Source of the DNA: Bordetella genomosp. 11 | GTDB taxonomy: Bacteria > Pseudomonadota > Gammaproteobacteria > Burkholderiales > Burkholderiaceae_B | Length of the DNA: 64,000 nt | Assembly: GCF_002261215.1 (NCBI RefSeq) | Contig: NZ_NEVS01000004.1 | Span: forward strand, 4,650,001-4,714,000 | Reading direction: 5' to 3' | Part shown: piece after piece, positions 1-7,664 of the stretch | How the letters are laid out: the number at the start of each line of letters is the position of its first letter | Numbering within the stretch: position 1 is the first letter of the stretch | The notes under the pieces: model-generated | The model's input: only the letters and a program-made list of their open reading frames with translations | Databases searched by the model: none | Told to the model about the DNA's origin: nothing | Program-made: the position numbers and the translations under genes

Positions 1-2
1 GG

Positions 3-674
3 AACAGCAAGCTGCAATCCAACGCCTGTTCCTTCAGCATCGCGGCGGCCAACCTGACCTCCGCCAATTTCGTCATCAATAGCGATCATTCCGAAAAAGG
101 TATCAGTGCGATAGCCGTGGCGATTCCAAAGGGATATGAAACCCTGACGGGGCTGGCGCCCGGCCTCTATGTCAACAAGGCAAATCCCATCACGTATTCC
201 CTGGAGGCGGCCAGGGCGCTCAGGCTCAAGTTCGACGCAAGCATGAGCAGCGAAGAGGTCGCGCGCGCGCTGGCCCTGCTGACCATAGTCCATGAATTCG
301 GGCATGCGCTAGGCTTGACGCACCCCGTAGAGGAGGTCGGCAATCCGCGAGACAACGTCGAGCCCGAGTATTCCCCGCACTCCGTGGAATGGTTACCGGG
401 CGGCGTTTTCGCCAGTGGGCCCATCATGATAGGCAGCCCGGACAATTTGCTCGACGTCATGTACGCGACGCCCACGGAGCATCGGCTGAAACTCAGCGAC
501 ATACAGCCTTCGGACATTGAAGCCAACACGATCAAGCAGCTCCTTTCCTGCTCGGCGGCCCACACCGCCAAGGACGCCCGGCTCGACGCTACGTGTTCTT
601 CCTTCCTGGCACAGGGACGGCGGGTCCTGCAGTATCCCTATCTTGTGCGTCCCATATTCCAATTGCTGGAGTGA
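3..674 (+). CDS. Metzincin-type zinc metalloprotease, 5' end cut by window
   Basis: The frame is open to the left edge without a stop, so this is the C-terminal 223 residues of a longer protein. A GTG at 117 is only an internal codon. The zinc site HEFGHALGLTH (bases 291-323) matches the metzincin consensus HExxHxxGxxH exactly, and a downstream DVMYAT about 45 residues later is a good Met-turn. This points to a matrixin-like extracellular or periplasmic endopeptidase. Two cysteines near the end (SCSAA, TCSSF) could form a disulfide, as expected for an exported protein. The N-terminal signal and any propeptide lie outside the window. The substrate cannot be inferred. It lies about 4 kb from a T2SS locus, so T2SS export is possible but unproven. 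The following gene is co-directional and about 115 bases downstream. Confidence 0.8.
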   Translation, partial: NSKLQSNACSFSIAAANLTSANFVINSDHSEKGISAIAVAIPKGYETLTGLAPGLYVNKANPITYSLEAARALRLKFDASMSSEEVARALALLTIVHEFGHALGLTHPVEEVGNPRDNVEPEYSPHSVEWLPGGVFASGPIMIGSPDNLLDVMYATPTEHRLKLSDIQPSDIEANTIKQLLSCSAAHTAKDARLDATCSSFLAQGRRVLQYPYLVRPIFQLLE

Positions 675-789
675 CCTCGTTAACGCAACGGTGTTCACCC
701 TTGTCCGGTGCCAACGGGATGCGGCGATACCCCGCCCCGCTTACAATGCGGCGCACGCCGCGCACAGGCCGCCCACCGGACACCGCTCC

Positions 790-1701
790 ATGCCCCGCAC
801 CCGCAAAGCCCAACAGCACGCCGCCAACGGCCCCTCTTCCGCGCCGGCCACGACGTCGGTGCCCACCATGCGCGCGCGCATCCAGAATTTGCTGCCCGCC
901 ATGGGACCGGCCGCCCAACGCATCGCGGAGTTCGTGATCGATCATCCCGACGAGGTCGTGCACATGTCGGTCAGCGAGGTCGCCGAACGCACCGGGTCCA
1001 GCGAAGGCAGTGTCGTCGGGTTCTGCAAAATGGTGGGCGCCAAGGGCTTCCAGCAGTTGAAGATCCTGCTGGCGCAGGAAATCGTGCAGCCGGTGCAGTA
1101 CATCCACGAAGACCTGTCGCCGCGCGACAATGTGCAGGCGGTCATCGCAAAGATCTTCAACAGCAATATACAGACCCTGCAGGCGACGGCGTCCGTGCTC
1201 GACGCCGAGGCCCTGACGCGCGCCGTCAAGCTGATCAAGCGCGCCAAGCGCATCGAGATCTACGGCATCGGCAGCTCGGCCACCATCGCCGAAGACGTCT
1301 ACTACCGCATGCTGCGCATCGGCTTGAATGCCGTCGCCGTCACCGATTCGCATATCCAGGCGATCAGCGCGTCGCGCACCGGGCCTGACGTCGCCACGCT
1401 GACGATTTCACATTCCGGCAGTACCTACGAAACCGTGCTGGCGACGCGCCTGGCCAAGGAAGCCGGCGCGCACACGATCTGCGTGACCAACTTCGGCAAG
1501 TCGCCCATCCAGCCCTTCGCCGACGTCCTGCTGTACACCATGGCCCAGGAAACGCGCTTCCGCACAGAGGCCATGACCAGCCGGCTGGCGCAACTGGCGA
1601 TCATCGATACGCTGATCGCCTGCCTGGCGCTGGCCGACTACGACCGCTCGGTGGCCACGCTGAAAAGCACCTTCGACGTGCTGTCGCTGAAGCGCTACTG
1701 A
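790..1701 (+). CDS. MurR/RpiR family transcriptional regulator with SIS domain
   Basis: Cytoplasmic DNA-binding regulator of about 303 residues. The N-terminal helix-turn-helix domain of the RpiR type spans roughly residues 27-105 (SVSEVAERTGSSEGSVVGFCK is its core). The C-terminal SIS sugar-phosphate-binding domain runs from about 125 to 290, with the typical GIGSSATIAEDV and ISHSGSTYET segments. Family members sense phosphosugars and control sugar or amino-sugar genes. The frame is open upstream to 517, but that part overlaps the previous gene and reads as proline-rich junk, so the ATG at 790 is chosen; ATG 868 is a second possibility. The ligand is unknown. The neighbouring NagD-like phosphatase on the opposite strand could be a sugar-phosphate partner, which is only inference. 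Confidence 0.88.
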   Translation: MPRTRKAQQHAANGPSSAPATTSVPTMRARIQNLLPAMGPAAQRIAEFVIDHPDEVVHMSVSEVAERTGSSEGSVVGFCKMVGAKGFQQLKILLAQEIVQPVQYIHEDLSPRDNVQAVIAKIFNSNIQTLQATASVLDAEALTRAVKLIKRAKRIEIYGIGSSATIAEDVYYRMLRIGLNAVAVTDSHIQAISASRTGPDVATLTISHSGSTYETVLATRLAKEAGAHTICVTNFGKSPIQPFADVLLYTMAQETRFRTEAMTSRLAQLAIIDTLIACLALADYDRSVATLKSTFDVLSLKRY

Positions 1702-1721
1702 TCGCCGCATCGCGCCGCGCG

Positions 1722-2582
1722 TTACCGGACGCTTGCCAGCGCCGGCCGGCGCGCGTCCGGCAAGGCGGCATGCGCGGGCACCGGACTCGCCATCAGGCCG
1801 GCCAAGGTCGGGGCATCGGCATGCACGCCGTCACCGACCAATAGATAGCGCAGACCCGCCCGCACCGCGCCCAGCGCGTCGGTATCGGGGTTGTCGCCGA
1901 TCACCAGCACTTCATCGCGAGACCGCCCCAGGCGGCGCAGGCCTTCTTCGAACATGGCGGGACCGGGCTTGCCCACCACATGCATGGGCTGGCGGCCGGA
2001 GCTGGACACCACGGCCTGCATCAACGCGCCCGTCTCCGGCACGATGCAGCCCTCGGGACCGGGATGGCTGGCGTCGGTGTTGCTGACGACCAGCCTGGCG
2101 CCGTGCGCCAATTGCCGCGTGACCCGTTCCAGCGCGGCATAGTTGAAGCGCTTGTCCAACGCGAGCACGACGATGTCGGCCTCGTCGTGCACCAGGCGGC
2201 ACCCGCTTTGCGTCGCGTAGCGCCGCAACCCGACCGATGCGCACAACATCACGCGCGCGTCGGGATGATGCTCGCGCAGGTACCGGATGGTCATTTCTCC
2301 TGCCAGCACCAGCCTGTCGGGCTCCACTCGCAGGCCCACCGAGCGCAACCGGCGCGCCATCTGGCCGGCCGTGTGCGTCGAATTGTTGGACACCACGACA
2401 TAGCGGTCGTGGTAGGCGCGCAGCAGGTCGGCCGCGCCTGGCACGGGCTCGCGCTCGCGCATCAGGGTGCCGTCCAGGTCCAGGATCAGCGCGGGACGGC
2501 CGGCGGCCCAGGGCACGCAGGCAGGGTCCGGCGCAAGAGGTGCAAGGCCATCGGGCCGGAGGCGGCAGGCAGAGATCGTCAT
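1722..2582 (-). CDS. HAD-superfamily phosphatase, NagD-like
   Basis: Predicted Mg-dependent phosphatase of 286 residues. Motif I DLDGT (D35, D37) carries the nucleophile and acid/base aspartates, motif II is SNN at 65-67, motif III lysine is K205 in GKPGPA, and motif IV is GDNPDTD near 229-235. A type IIA cap domain sits between motifs II and III. This is the layout of NagD/p-nitrophenylphosphatase-like enzymes acting on nucleotides or sugar phosphates. The ATG at 2582 is preferred; a TTG at 2606 would add eight residues. It ends 20 bases from the convergent RpiR-type regulator gene. The physiological substrate cannot be read from sequence. Confidence 0.85.
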   Translation of the reverse strand: MTISACRLRPDGLAPLAPDPACVPWAAGRPALILDLDGTLMREREPVPGAADLLRAYHDRYVVVSNNSTHTAGQMARRLRSVGLRVEPDRLVLAGEMTIRYLREHHPDARVMLCASVGLRRYATQSGCRLVHDEADIVVLALDKRFNYAALERVTRQLAHGARLVVSNTDASHPGPEGCIVPETGALMQAVVSSSGRQPMHVVGKPGPAMFEEGLRRLGRSRDEVLVIGDNPDTDALGAVRAGLRYLLVGDGVHADAPTLAGLMASPVPAHAALPDARRPALASVR

Positions 2583-2808
2583 GGCGAATGCATCGCTCGC
2601 AGGCAAGTGGGAAGGAAGCCGGCCGCGCGCACCGCGGCGCGCTGCGGATGCGTCATTCTATTTGAGAAATATTCAATGTCACAAATATTTTCATTGAGCT
2701 ATGTTCATTGGCCTGTCACGTTGGCGAACCAAACTTGCCCGCGACTCCCATCCCGGCGAGCGCGCCAGGGCGGCAGCGGACCCACCCACCAACAACCCTC
2801 TGAAGGCC

Positions 2809-4980
2809 ATGACCAAGCTCAATCGACGCACATTCCTGACCGGCACGGCGAAGTCGGCCGGCGCCGCCCTGGCGCTGAACATGCTGCCCCCCAGCATCGC
2901 CCGCGCGCTTTCCATCGACGCCAAGGTCGAGACCGGCACCATCAAGGACATCAAGCACATCGTCATCCTGATGCTGGAAAACCGGGGCTTCGACCATTAC
3001 TTCGGTACCCTGCGCGGCGTGCGCGGCTACGGCGACCGCTTCCCCACGCCGCTGCCCAGCGGCAAGGACGTCTGGTACCAGCAGGACGCCACGGGCCTGG
3101 AGATCCCGCCGTATCACATGGACGGCACCAAGGTGAAGGCGCTGCAATCGCCCGGCACGCCGCACAGCTTCTCCGACATGCAGGCCGCCTGGGGCCAGGG
3201 GCGATCGGGCTACTGGCCGCAGTTCAAGACCAAGTACACGATGGGCTACCTGGGCCGCAACGACATCCCCTTCCATTTCGCGCTGGCGGAAGCCTTCACG
3301 ATCTGCGACGGCTACCACTGTTCGACCACCAGCGGCACCGACCCCAACCGCGTGGTTTTCTTCTCGGGTTCGGGCTTCGACCCCAGCCTGGCAAAGATGG
3401 GCATCAACAGCGACGATCGCACGTCCGAGCCGAACAACAACCGCTGCTGGATCACGGGCACCATGCCCACGCCCGGCTATACCTACCCCGACAACGCCCT
3501 GACATGGCACACCCTGCCCAAGGTGCTGGAGGACGCGGGCATCGATTGGAAGATCTACCAGGATCCGAACGACAACTGGACGGGTGCCATGCACGGCGGC
3601 CTGGCGTTCGAGGATTTCCGCAATGCCAAGCCCGGCGATCCGCTCTACGAAAAGGGCCTGAAGCTGTACACCATCGACGACCTCAAGCAGGACGTGGTGG
3701 CGAACCGGCTGCCGCAGGTGTCCTGGCTGCTGTGCACCGCTGCCAACTCGGAACATTCCGGCAACAGCAATCCGGCCATCGGCGCGAACTACACCGCGCA
3801 AGTGCTGGACGCGCTGACGGCCAATCCCGAAGTGTGGGCCAAGACCGCCTTCTTCCTGACCTACGACGAGAACGACGGCCTTTTCGATCACGTGCCCGCG
3901 CCCGCGCCGCCGTCCTACAACGCCGACGGCACGCTGGCCGGCAAGGCGACGCTGCCGCTGGACGGCGAGTACTTCTCGGACCCGGCCGGCGCCTATCGCA
4001 ACAAGCTCGATACGCTGAGCGGCAGCCTGCGTCCCTGGGGCTTGAGCGCGCGCGTGCCGATGTACGTGGTCTCGCCCTGGAGCAAGGGCGGCTGGGTGAA
4101 TTCGCAGGTTTTCGATCACACCTCGATCAGCCTGTTCCTGGAGCAGCGCTTCGATATCAAGGTCGATGCGGTCAGCGCCTGGCATCGCGCCGTTTGCGGC
4201 GACCTGACCAGCTGCTTCGATTTCAAGTCGCCCAACGATCCGAGCTTCCCGACGCTGCCCGACACCAGCAATTACAAGGCCGTGCTGGCGGCGCAAAGCA
4301 ACCTGCCCACCGCCAACCCGCCCGCCACGCCGGACGCGCTTTACCAGGAAAAAGGCGTGCGCCCTTCGCGCGCGCTGCCCTATGAACTGGAAGTGCATGG
4401 AACCGTGGAAGAGGACGGCCGCACGGTGCAGCTGAAGTTCGAGAACAGCGGCGCGCAGGCAGCCGTTTTCCATGTCTACGACCGCAATCACTTGGACCGC
4501 ATCCCGCGCCGCTATACGGTCGAACCCGGCAAGTCGCTACAGGACCAATGGGACACGAGCGCGGACAGCGGCAAGTACAACCTGTGGGTCTACAGCACCA
4601 ACGGCTTCGTGCGCACCTTCGCGGGCGACGCCAGCGCGTACCAGGATGCCGGCTTCCAGCCGGAAGTGATCAGGTTCCATTACCAGCCCAGGGCCGGCCG
4701 CGTGACCATGAAGCTGAAGAACATGGCCAAACACCATGGCGGCAAAGGCGGCAACAAGGAGGACTACACGTTGACCGTGCGGGCCAACGCCTATCGCGCC
4801 GACGGCCCCTGGGTCGTCAAGGTAAAGGAAGAAGGCACGCTGGATTGGGACCTGAGCGCCAGCGGGCACTGGTACGACTTCACCGTGACGGGCCAGGACG
4901 GCTTCGAACGGCGCTTCGCCGGCCGGATGGAAACGGGCCGCGATAGCGTCTCGGATCCCGCGATGGCGGCTCACCTGTAA
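2809..4980 (+). CDS. Tat-exported phospholipase C, phosphocholine-specific type
   Basis: Secreted phosphoesterase of 723 residues that should hydrolyse phosphatidylcholine or sphingomyelin head groups. The N-terminus has a twin-arginine signal (NRRTFLTG, R6-R7), a hydrophobic stretch and a likely cleavage after IARA near residue 33. The phosphoesterase domain starts with IVILMLENRGFDHYFG, the bacterial PLC/acid phosphatase active-site signature containing the metal-binding Glu-Asn (E57, N58). The C-terminal 200 residues contain two repeats of the domain that ends bacterial PLCs (DUF756 type). The frame is open back to 2701, but the Tat motif fixes the ATG at 2809 as the start. It lies directly beside the T2SS cluster; the family (PlcH, PlcN) is known to leave the cell by Tat then T2SS, so it is a probable substrate of that machine. 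Confidence 0.9.
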   Translation: MTKLNRRTFLTGTAKSAGAALALNMLPPSIARALSIDAKVETGTIKDIKHIVILMLENRGFDHYFGTLRGVRGYGDRFPTPLPSGKDVWYQQDATGLEIPPYHMDGTKVKALQSPGTPHSFSDMQAAWGQGRSGYWPQFKTKYTMGYLGRNDIPFHFALAEAFTICDGYHCSTTSGTDPNRVVFFSGSGFDPSLAKMGINSDDRTSEPNNNRCWITGTMPTPGYTYPDNALTWHTLPKVLEDAGIDWKIYQDPNDNWTGAMHGGLAFEDFRNAKPGDPLYEKGLKLYTIDDLKQDVVANRLPQVSWLLCTAANSEHSGNSNPAIGANYTAQVLDALTANPEVWAKTAFFLTYDENDGLFDHVPAPAPPSYNADGTLAGKATLPLDGEYFSDPAGAYRNKLDTLSGSLRPWGLSARVPMYVVSPWSKGGWVNSQVFDHTSISLFLEQRFDIKVDAVSAWHRAVCGDLTSCFDFKSPNDPSFPTLPDTSNYKAVLAAQSNLPTANPPATPDALYQEKGVRPSRALPYELEVHGTVEEDGRTVQLKFENSGAQAAVFHVYDRNHLDRIPRRYTVEPGKSLQDQWDTSADSGKYNLWVYSTNGFVRTFAGDASAYQDAGFQPEVIRFHYQPRAGRVTMKLKNMAKHHGGKGGNKEDYTLTVRANAYRADGPWVVKVKEEGTLDWDLSASGHWYDFTVTGQDGFERRFAGRMETGRDSVSDPAMAAHL

Positions 4981-5003
4981 ACGGGCCGGCCGGCGCGCGA
5001 GTG

Positions 5004-5036
5004 CCGGCGCGGCCGCGGCATATCCGGCCGCGCCGG
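5004..5036. terminator. GC-rich hairpin between convergent plc and gspC
   Basis: A perfect 12-base inverted repeat (5004-5015 with 5025-5036) encloses a 9-base loop in the 82-base gap where the phospholipase gene and gspC converge. There is no T-run on either side, so it is a structured or Rho-assisted 3' end rather than a classic intrinsic terminator. Confidence 0.4.
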
Positions 5037-5062
5037 TACGCCGCGGCCACTGCCCGATGTTC

Positions 5063-5494
5063 CTATCGATGAACCGGCACGAAGCCTGGCGAAACCAGGG
5101 GCGCCTGCGCCGGCGCGGCCACGCGGATGCGCTGCCCGCCCTGCTCCAGCACCACGCCGGCGGCCTCCACGCTGGCCAGGGTCACGCCGTCCACGATGGA
5201 TTGGCCGACCCGGTAGGCGCGCGGCTCGCCGCCGTCTATCGCCAGGATGGCGGCGCCGTGGGTGCCCGCGGCGATCAAGCCCAGCACGTTCACCTTCACC
5301 GGCGCGGCGGAGGTTCCGAACCAGGCTGCCAGCGCCGCCGTATCGCCCGCGGCCGGCCGCGGCGTGTCGAGCATGGGCGGCAGGGCACGCGCGCGCGGGG
5401 CCAGCAGTACCGCGCCCCAGACCCCTACGCCGGCGGCGAGGACAAGGACGGCAACGCTGTGCGCGAATCGCGCGGGGTCGACACGTTGCGGCAT
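5063..5494 (-). CDS. gspC: Type II secretion inner-membrane protein GspC (short form)
   Basis: Inner-membrane platform protein that links the platform to the secretin and helps choose substrates. The product is about 143 residues: a short cytoplasmic stretch, one transmembrane segment (SVAVLVLAAGVGVWGAVLLA), a Pro/Ala linker, then the periplasmic homology region (VLGLIAAGTHGAAILAIDG, YRVGQSIVDGVTL). There is no PDZ or coiled-coil domain after the HR region, so this is the short GspC type. The ATG at 5494 is chosen because it puts the membrane segment near the N-terminus; ATG 5527 would add 11 residues, and neither has a strong ribosome site. It is divergent from gspG across a 158-base shared promoter region. 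Confidence 0.8.
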   Translation of the reverse strand: MPQRVDPARFAHSVAVLVLAAGVGVWGAVLLAPRARALPPMLDTPRPAAGDTAALAAWFGTSAAPVKVNVLGLIAAGTHGAAILAIDGGEPRAYRVGQSIVDGVTLASVEAAGVVLEQGGQRIRVAAPAQAPLVSPGFVPVHR

Positions 5495-5652
5495 GTAACG
5501 GCAGGAGCTCCGGTGGATGATCGACATATCGCTGTCATTCGGACCCACGATGATAGGGCCCGCATATGACAGAACTCCGAACTTGTTGTGACAGCGAATC
5601 GCAAGACGCCCAGCGTCCCGGCCGGCCCGCAACAGGAGGACCGGAACCGAGG
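5495..5652. promoter_or_regulatory. Divergent gspC/gspG promoter region with repeated TGACAG
   Basis: This gap must hold the promoters for gspC (minus) and gspGHIJKLMN (plus). TGACAG occurs at 5567-5572 and 5589-5594, 22 bases apart, and once inverted at 5532-5537. The outer pair forms an imperfect inverted repeat (TCGCTGTCAT / GTGACAGCGA, 9 of 10). This spacing suits a regulator binding one DNA face. No regulator is identified and no clear -35/-10 pair was assigned. Confidence 0.35.
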
Positions 5653-6120
5653 ATGAAGCACATGAAACACTGCGGTATCGGACACCCCGGCAGGCGCGCG
5701 GGCAGGCGGGCGCGCCAACGCGGCTTTTCCCTGATCGAGATCATGGTCGTCGTCGTGATCATGGGGATCCTGGCCGGGCTCGTCGTGCCCAATCTGCTGC
5801 GGCGCCCCGATCAGGCCCGCGCCGTGGCGGCACGCCAGGACGTCTCCAGCATCATGCAGGCGCTCAAGCTCTATCGACTGGACAACGGGCACTATCCCAG
5901 CGCCACGCAGGGCCTGCAGGCCCTGGTGCAGCAGCCCGCCGACGAAAAGCTGCCCGGCTGGCATAGCTACCTGGACCGCCTTCCGAGCGATCCCTGGGGC
6001 CACCCGTACCAATACCTGAATCCCGGCGTAAAAGGCGAAATCGATGTGTTTTCCCTGGGCGCGGACAACAAACCCGGTGGGGAAGACAGTGATGCGGATA
6101 TCGGCTCCTGGAACCTGTGA
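5653..6120 (+). CDS. gspG: Major pseudopilin GspG
   Basis: Main subunit of the T2SS pseudopilus. The 155-residue precursor has a basic leader and a prepilin peptidase site RG/FSLIE (cleavage between G24 and F25, Glu at mature position 5), followed by the hydrophobic N-terminal helix EIMVVVVIMGILAGLVVP. The globular domain carries the family hallmarks: GHYPSATQGLQALV, DPWGHPYQYLNPG, and a C-terminal Asp-rich calcium-site loop (SLGADNKPGGEDSDADIGSW). ATG 5653 follows a GAGG; ATG 5662 is also possible. First gene of the plus-strand gsp run; its end overlaps gspH by 29 bases. Confidence 0.95.
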   Translation: MKHMKHCGIGHPGRRAGRRARQRGFSLIEIMVVVVIMGILAGLVVPNLLRRPDQARAVAARQDVSSIMQALKLYRLDNGHYPSATQGLQALVQQPADEKLPGWHSYLDRLPSDPWGHPYQYLNPGVKGEIDVFSLGADNKPGGEDSDADIGSWNL

Positions 6121-6628
6121 ACCGGCCGCGTCCGGCAACGGCGCCAGGCGGCAGGACGGCTTCACGCTGATCGAGATGATGGTGGTGGTGACGATCATCG
6201 CCATCGTCACCACGGCCGTCGGCCTGTCCTTTCCCAAGCGCGACGATGACCAGCCGCTGGCGCGCGACGCCCGGCGCCTGTCGCTATTGTTCGCGCTGGC
6301 GCAGACCGAAGCCCGCGCCGGCGGCCGCGCCGTCACCTGGCACGCCGACGGCCAGGGCTATCGCTTCACGCGCCGTCCGCAGTGGAATCCGGGCAACGCG
6401 GCGGCGGCGGTCAAGGAGGCCCCGCCGCCCGATGATTTCCGCGACGACGACAGCCTGCGGCCGCGCCGCTGGGAGGCATCCGATGTGCATGTCCAGGCGG
6501 ACTCGGACCAGGCCGGCGTGTTCCCGCCCGAATGGATCGCCGCGCCCATGCGTATCGAACTGAGCGACGATTTCCAACGCATCGCCATCGTGCGCGACGC
6601 GGCCGGACGCTATGCGCTGCAGCCATGA
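6092..6628 (+). CDS. gspH: Minor pseudopilin GspH
   Basis: Minor pseudopilin of 178 residues, part of the pseudopilus of the T2SS. The processing site is DG/FTLIE (G23/F24, Glu at mature position 5), followed by the hydrophobic segment MMVVVTIIAIVTTAVGL and a beta-rich globular domain typical of GspH/FimT-like proteins. The start at 6092 lies inside the gspG 3' end and is preceded by GGTGGGGAAG, a good ribosome site, so translation is probably coupled. It joins gspI through an ATGA overlap. The residue at the cleavage site and the gene order make the assignment firm, while overall sequence conservation in this family is low. Confidence 0.88.
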   Translation: MRISAPGTCEPAASGNGARRQDGFTLIEMMVVVTIIAIVTTAVGLSFPKRDDDQPLARDARRLSLLFALAQTEARAGGRAVTWHADGQGYRFTRRPQWNPGNAAAAVKEAPPPDDFRDDDSLRPRRWEASDVHVQADSDQAGVFPPEWIAAPMRIELSDDFQRIAIVRDAAGRYALQP

Positions 6629-6999
6629 ATCCCCGCAGCGCGCAGACGGGCTTTTCCCTGCTGGAGATCCTGATCGCGCTGGCCATCATCGCCATCGCGC
6701 TGGCGGCCTGCGTGCGGGCGGCGGGCCAGATCGCCACCGGCCAGGCGCAGCTGCGCGACCGCGCGCTGGCGCTGGTGTCCGCGGAAAACACGCTGGCGGA
6801 ACTGCGCGCCCAGCGCGCATTCCCGCCGCTGGGCGATCTGCGCACGCCTTGCCCGCAAGGCCCTTCGGCATTCGTCTGTATCAGCCATATCGAGTCCACC
6901 GCCTACAAGGAAATGCGGCAAGTGACGGTGCGCGTCTTGGCGCAAGGCCAGGGGCCGCAACTGGCGCAATTGCGCGGCCTGCTGAGCGCGCGGCCATGA
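6625..6999 (+). CDS. gspI: Minor pseudopilin GspI
   Basis: Small minor pseudopilin of 124 residues that forms the GspI-J-K tip complex of the T2SS pseudopilus. A short leader ends at TG/FSLLE (G9/F10, Glu at mature position 5) and is followed by ILIALAIIAIALAACVRAAG. The body contains the LALVSAENTLAELR helix that is characteristic of GspI. The ATG overlaps the gspH stop as ATGA, and the stop overlaps the gspJ start in the same way. Two cysteines (residues near 78 and 86, in PCPQG and FVCIS) could form a periplasmic disulfide. Confidence 0.92.
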   Translation: MNPRSAQTGFSLLEILIALAIIAIALAACVRAAGQIATGQAQLRDRALALVSAENTLAELRAQRAFPPLGDLRTPCPQGPSAFVCISHIESTAYKEMRQVTVRVLAQGQGPQLAQLRGLLSARP

Positions 7000-7664
7000 A
7001 GCGCCACACCCGCTTTCCCCGCCATGCGGGACGCCCGGACGGACGCGCCGGCGGCCAGGCCGGATTCACGCTGATCGAAGTGCTGGTCGCCGTCGCGCTA
7101 CTGGCCATCGTCAGCGTCCTGGCATGGCGCGGACTGGACAGCGTGGTGCGCACCCGCGATCACGTGCAGCGCGATGCCGATCGGGACGATGCCCTGTTGC
7201 GCGTATTGGGGCAATTGCAGCTGGACATGCAGATGCGCGCGCCCGACACCGTTCTGGACGGCGGCGCGGCCGATGCGGTCGTGAAGCGAGTCCTGCCCGC
7301 GGCATTGCGCGTCGATGCCGCGCACGAGGGCGAACGCGCAGGCGCGGCGCTCGATATCGTGCGTGGCCCCGCGCCGGGCGGACGCTGGCAGCGCGTGCGC
7401 TGGTGGCGCGACGGCGATGCGCTGCGCCGCGCCGCCGGCACCGGCGGCGACGCCTTTCCCCTGCCGCGCCCGGGTGCCGGCGTGGACCTGCTGGATGGCG
7501 TCGTCGGCTTCAGCATGCAGGCCTGGATACCCGGCCGCGGCTGGGTTCCGCTGCCCGACAGCGACGCCGGCTCCACGGCCACCGGCCTTGCCATCGAGCT
7601 GCGGCTTGCCGCGCCGGCGGCCGGCCCGGCGCAGGTCTATCGCAGGGTGGTGGCGCTGCCATGA
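6996..7664 (+). CDS. gspJ: Minor pseudopilin GspJ
   Basis: Minor pseudopilin of 222 residues, expected in the tip complex with GspI and GspK. The leader ends AG/FTLIE (G23/F24, Glu at mature position 5), followed by VLVAVALLAIVSVLAWRGLD. The conserved VVRTRDHV segment follows, and a central WWRDGDALRR region and a C-terminal LAIELRL strand fit GspJ. The start is the ATG in the ATGA overlap with gspI; the frame continues open upstream, but that part is a shadow of gspI. The 3' end overlaps gspK by four bases. Confidence 0.9.
   Translation: MKRHTRFPRHAGRPDGRAGGQAGFTLIEVLVAVALLAIVSVLAWRGLDSVVRTRDHVQRDADRDDALLRVLGQLQLDMQMRAPDTVLDGGAADAVVKRVLPAALRVDAAHEGERAGAALDIVRGPAPGGRWQRVRWWRDGDALRRAAGTGGDAFPLPRPGAGVDLLDGVVGFSMQAWIPGRGWVPLPDSDAGSTATGLAIELRLAAPAAGPAQVYRRVVALP

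Noticed and set aside
1980..4385. 801-codon plus-strand open frame across the HAD gene and phospholipase gene
   Set aside because: It is an alternate-frame shadow of a GC-rich region; its product is Arg/Gly/Ala-rich with no domain, while the real genes in the other frames have full motif sets.
2716..4491. 591-codon minus-strand open frame opposite the phospholipase gene
   Set aside because: Antisense shadow created by high GC in third positions; no recognisable protein and no ribosome site.
4981..5062. Small gene between the phospholipase gene and gspC
   Set aside because: The 82 bases hold only a GC-rich hairpin and no start with a ribosome site.
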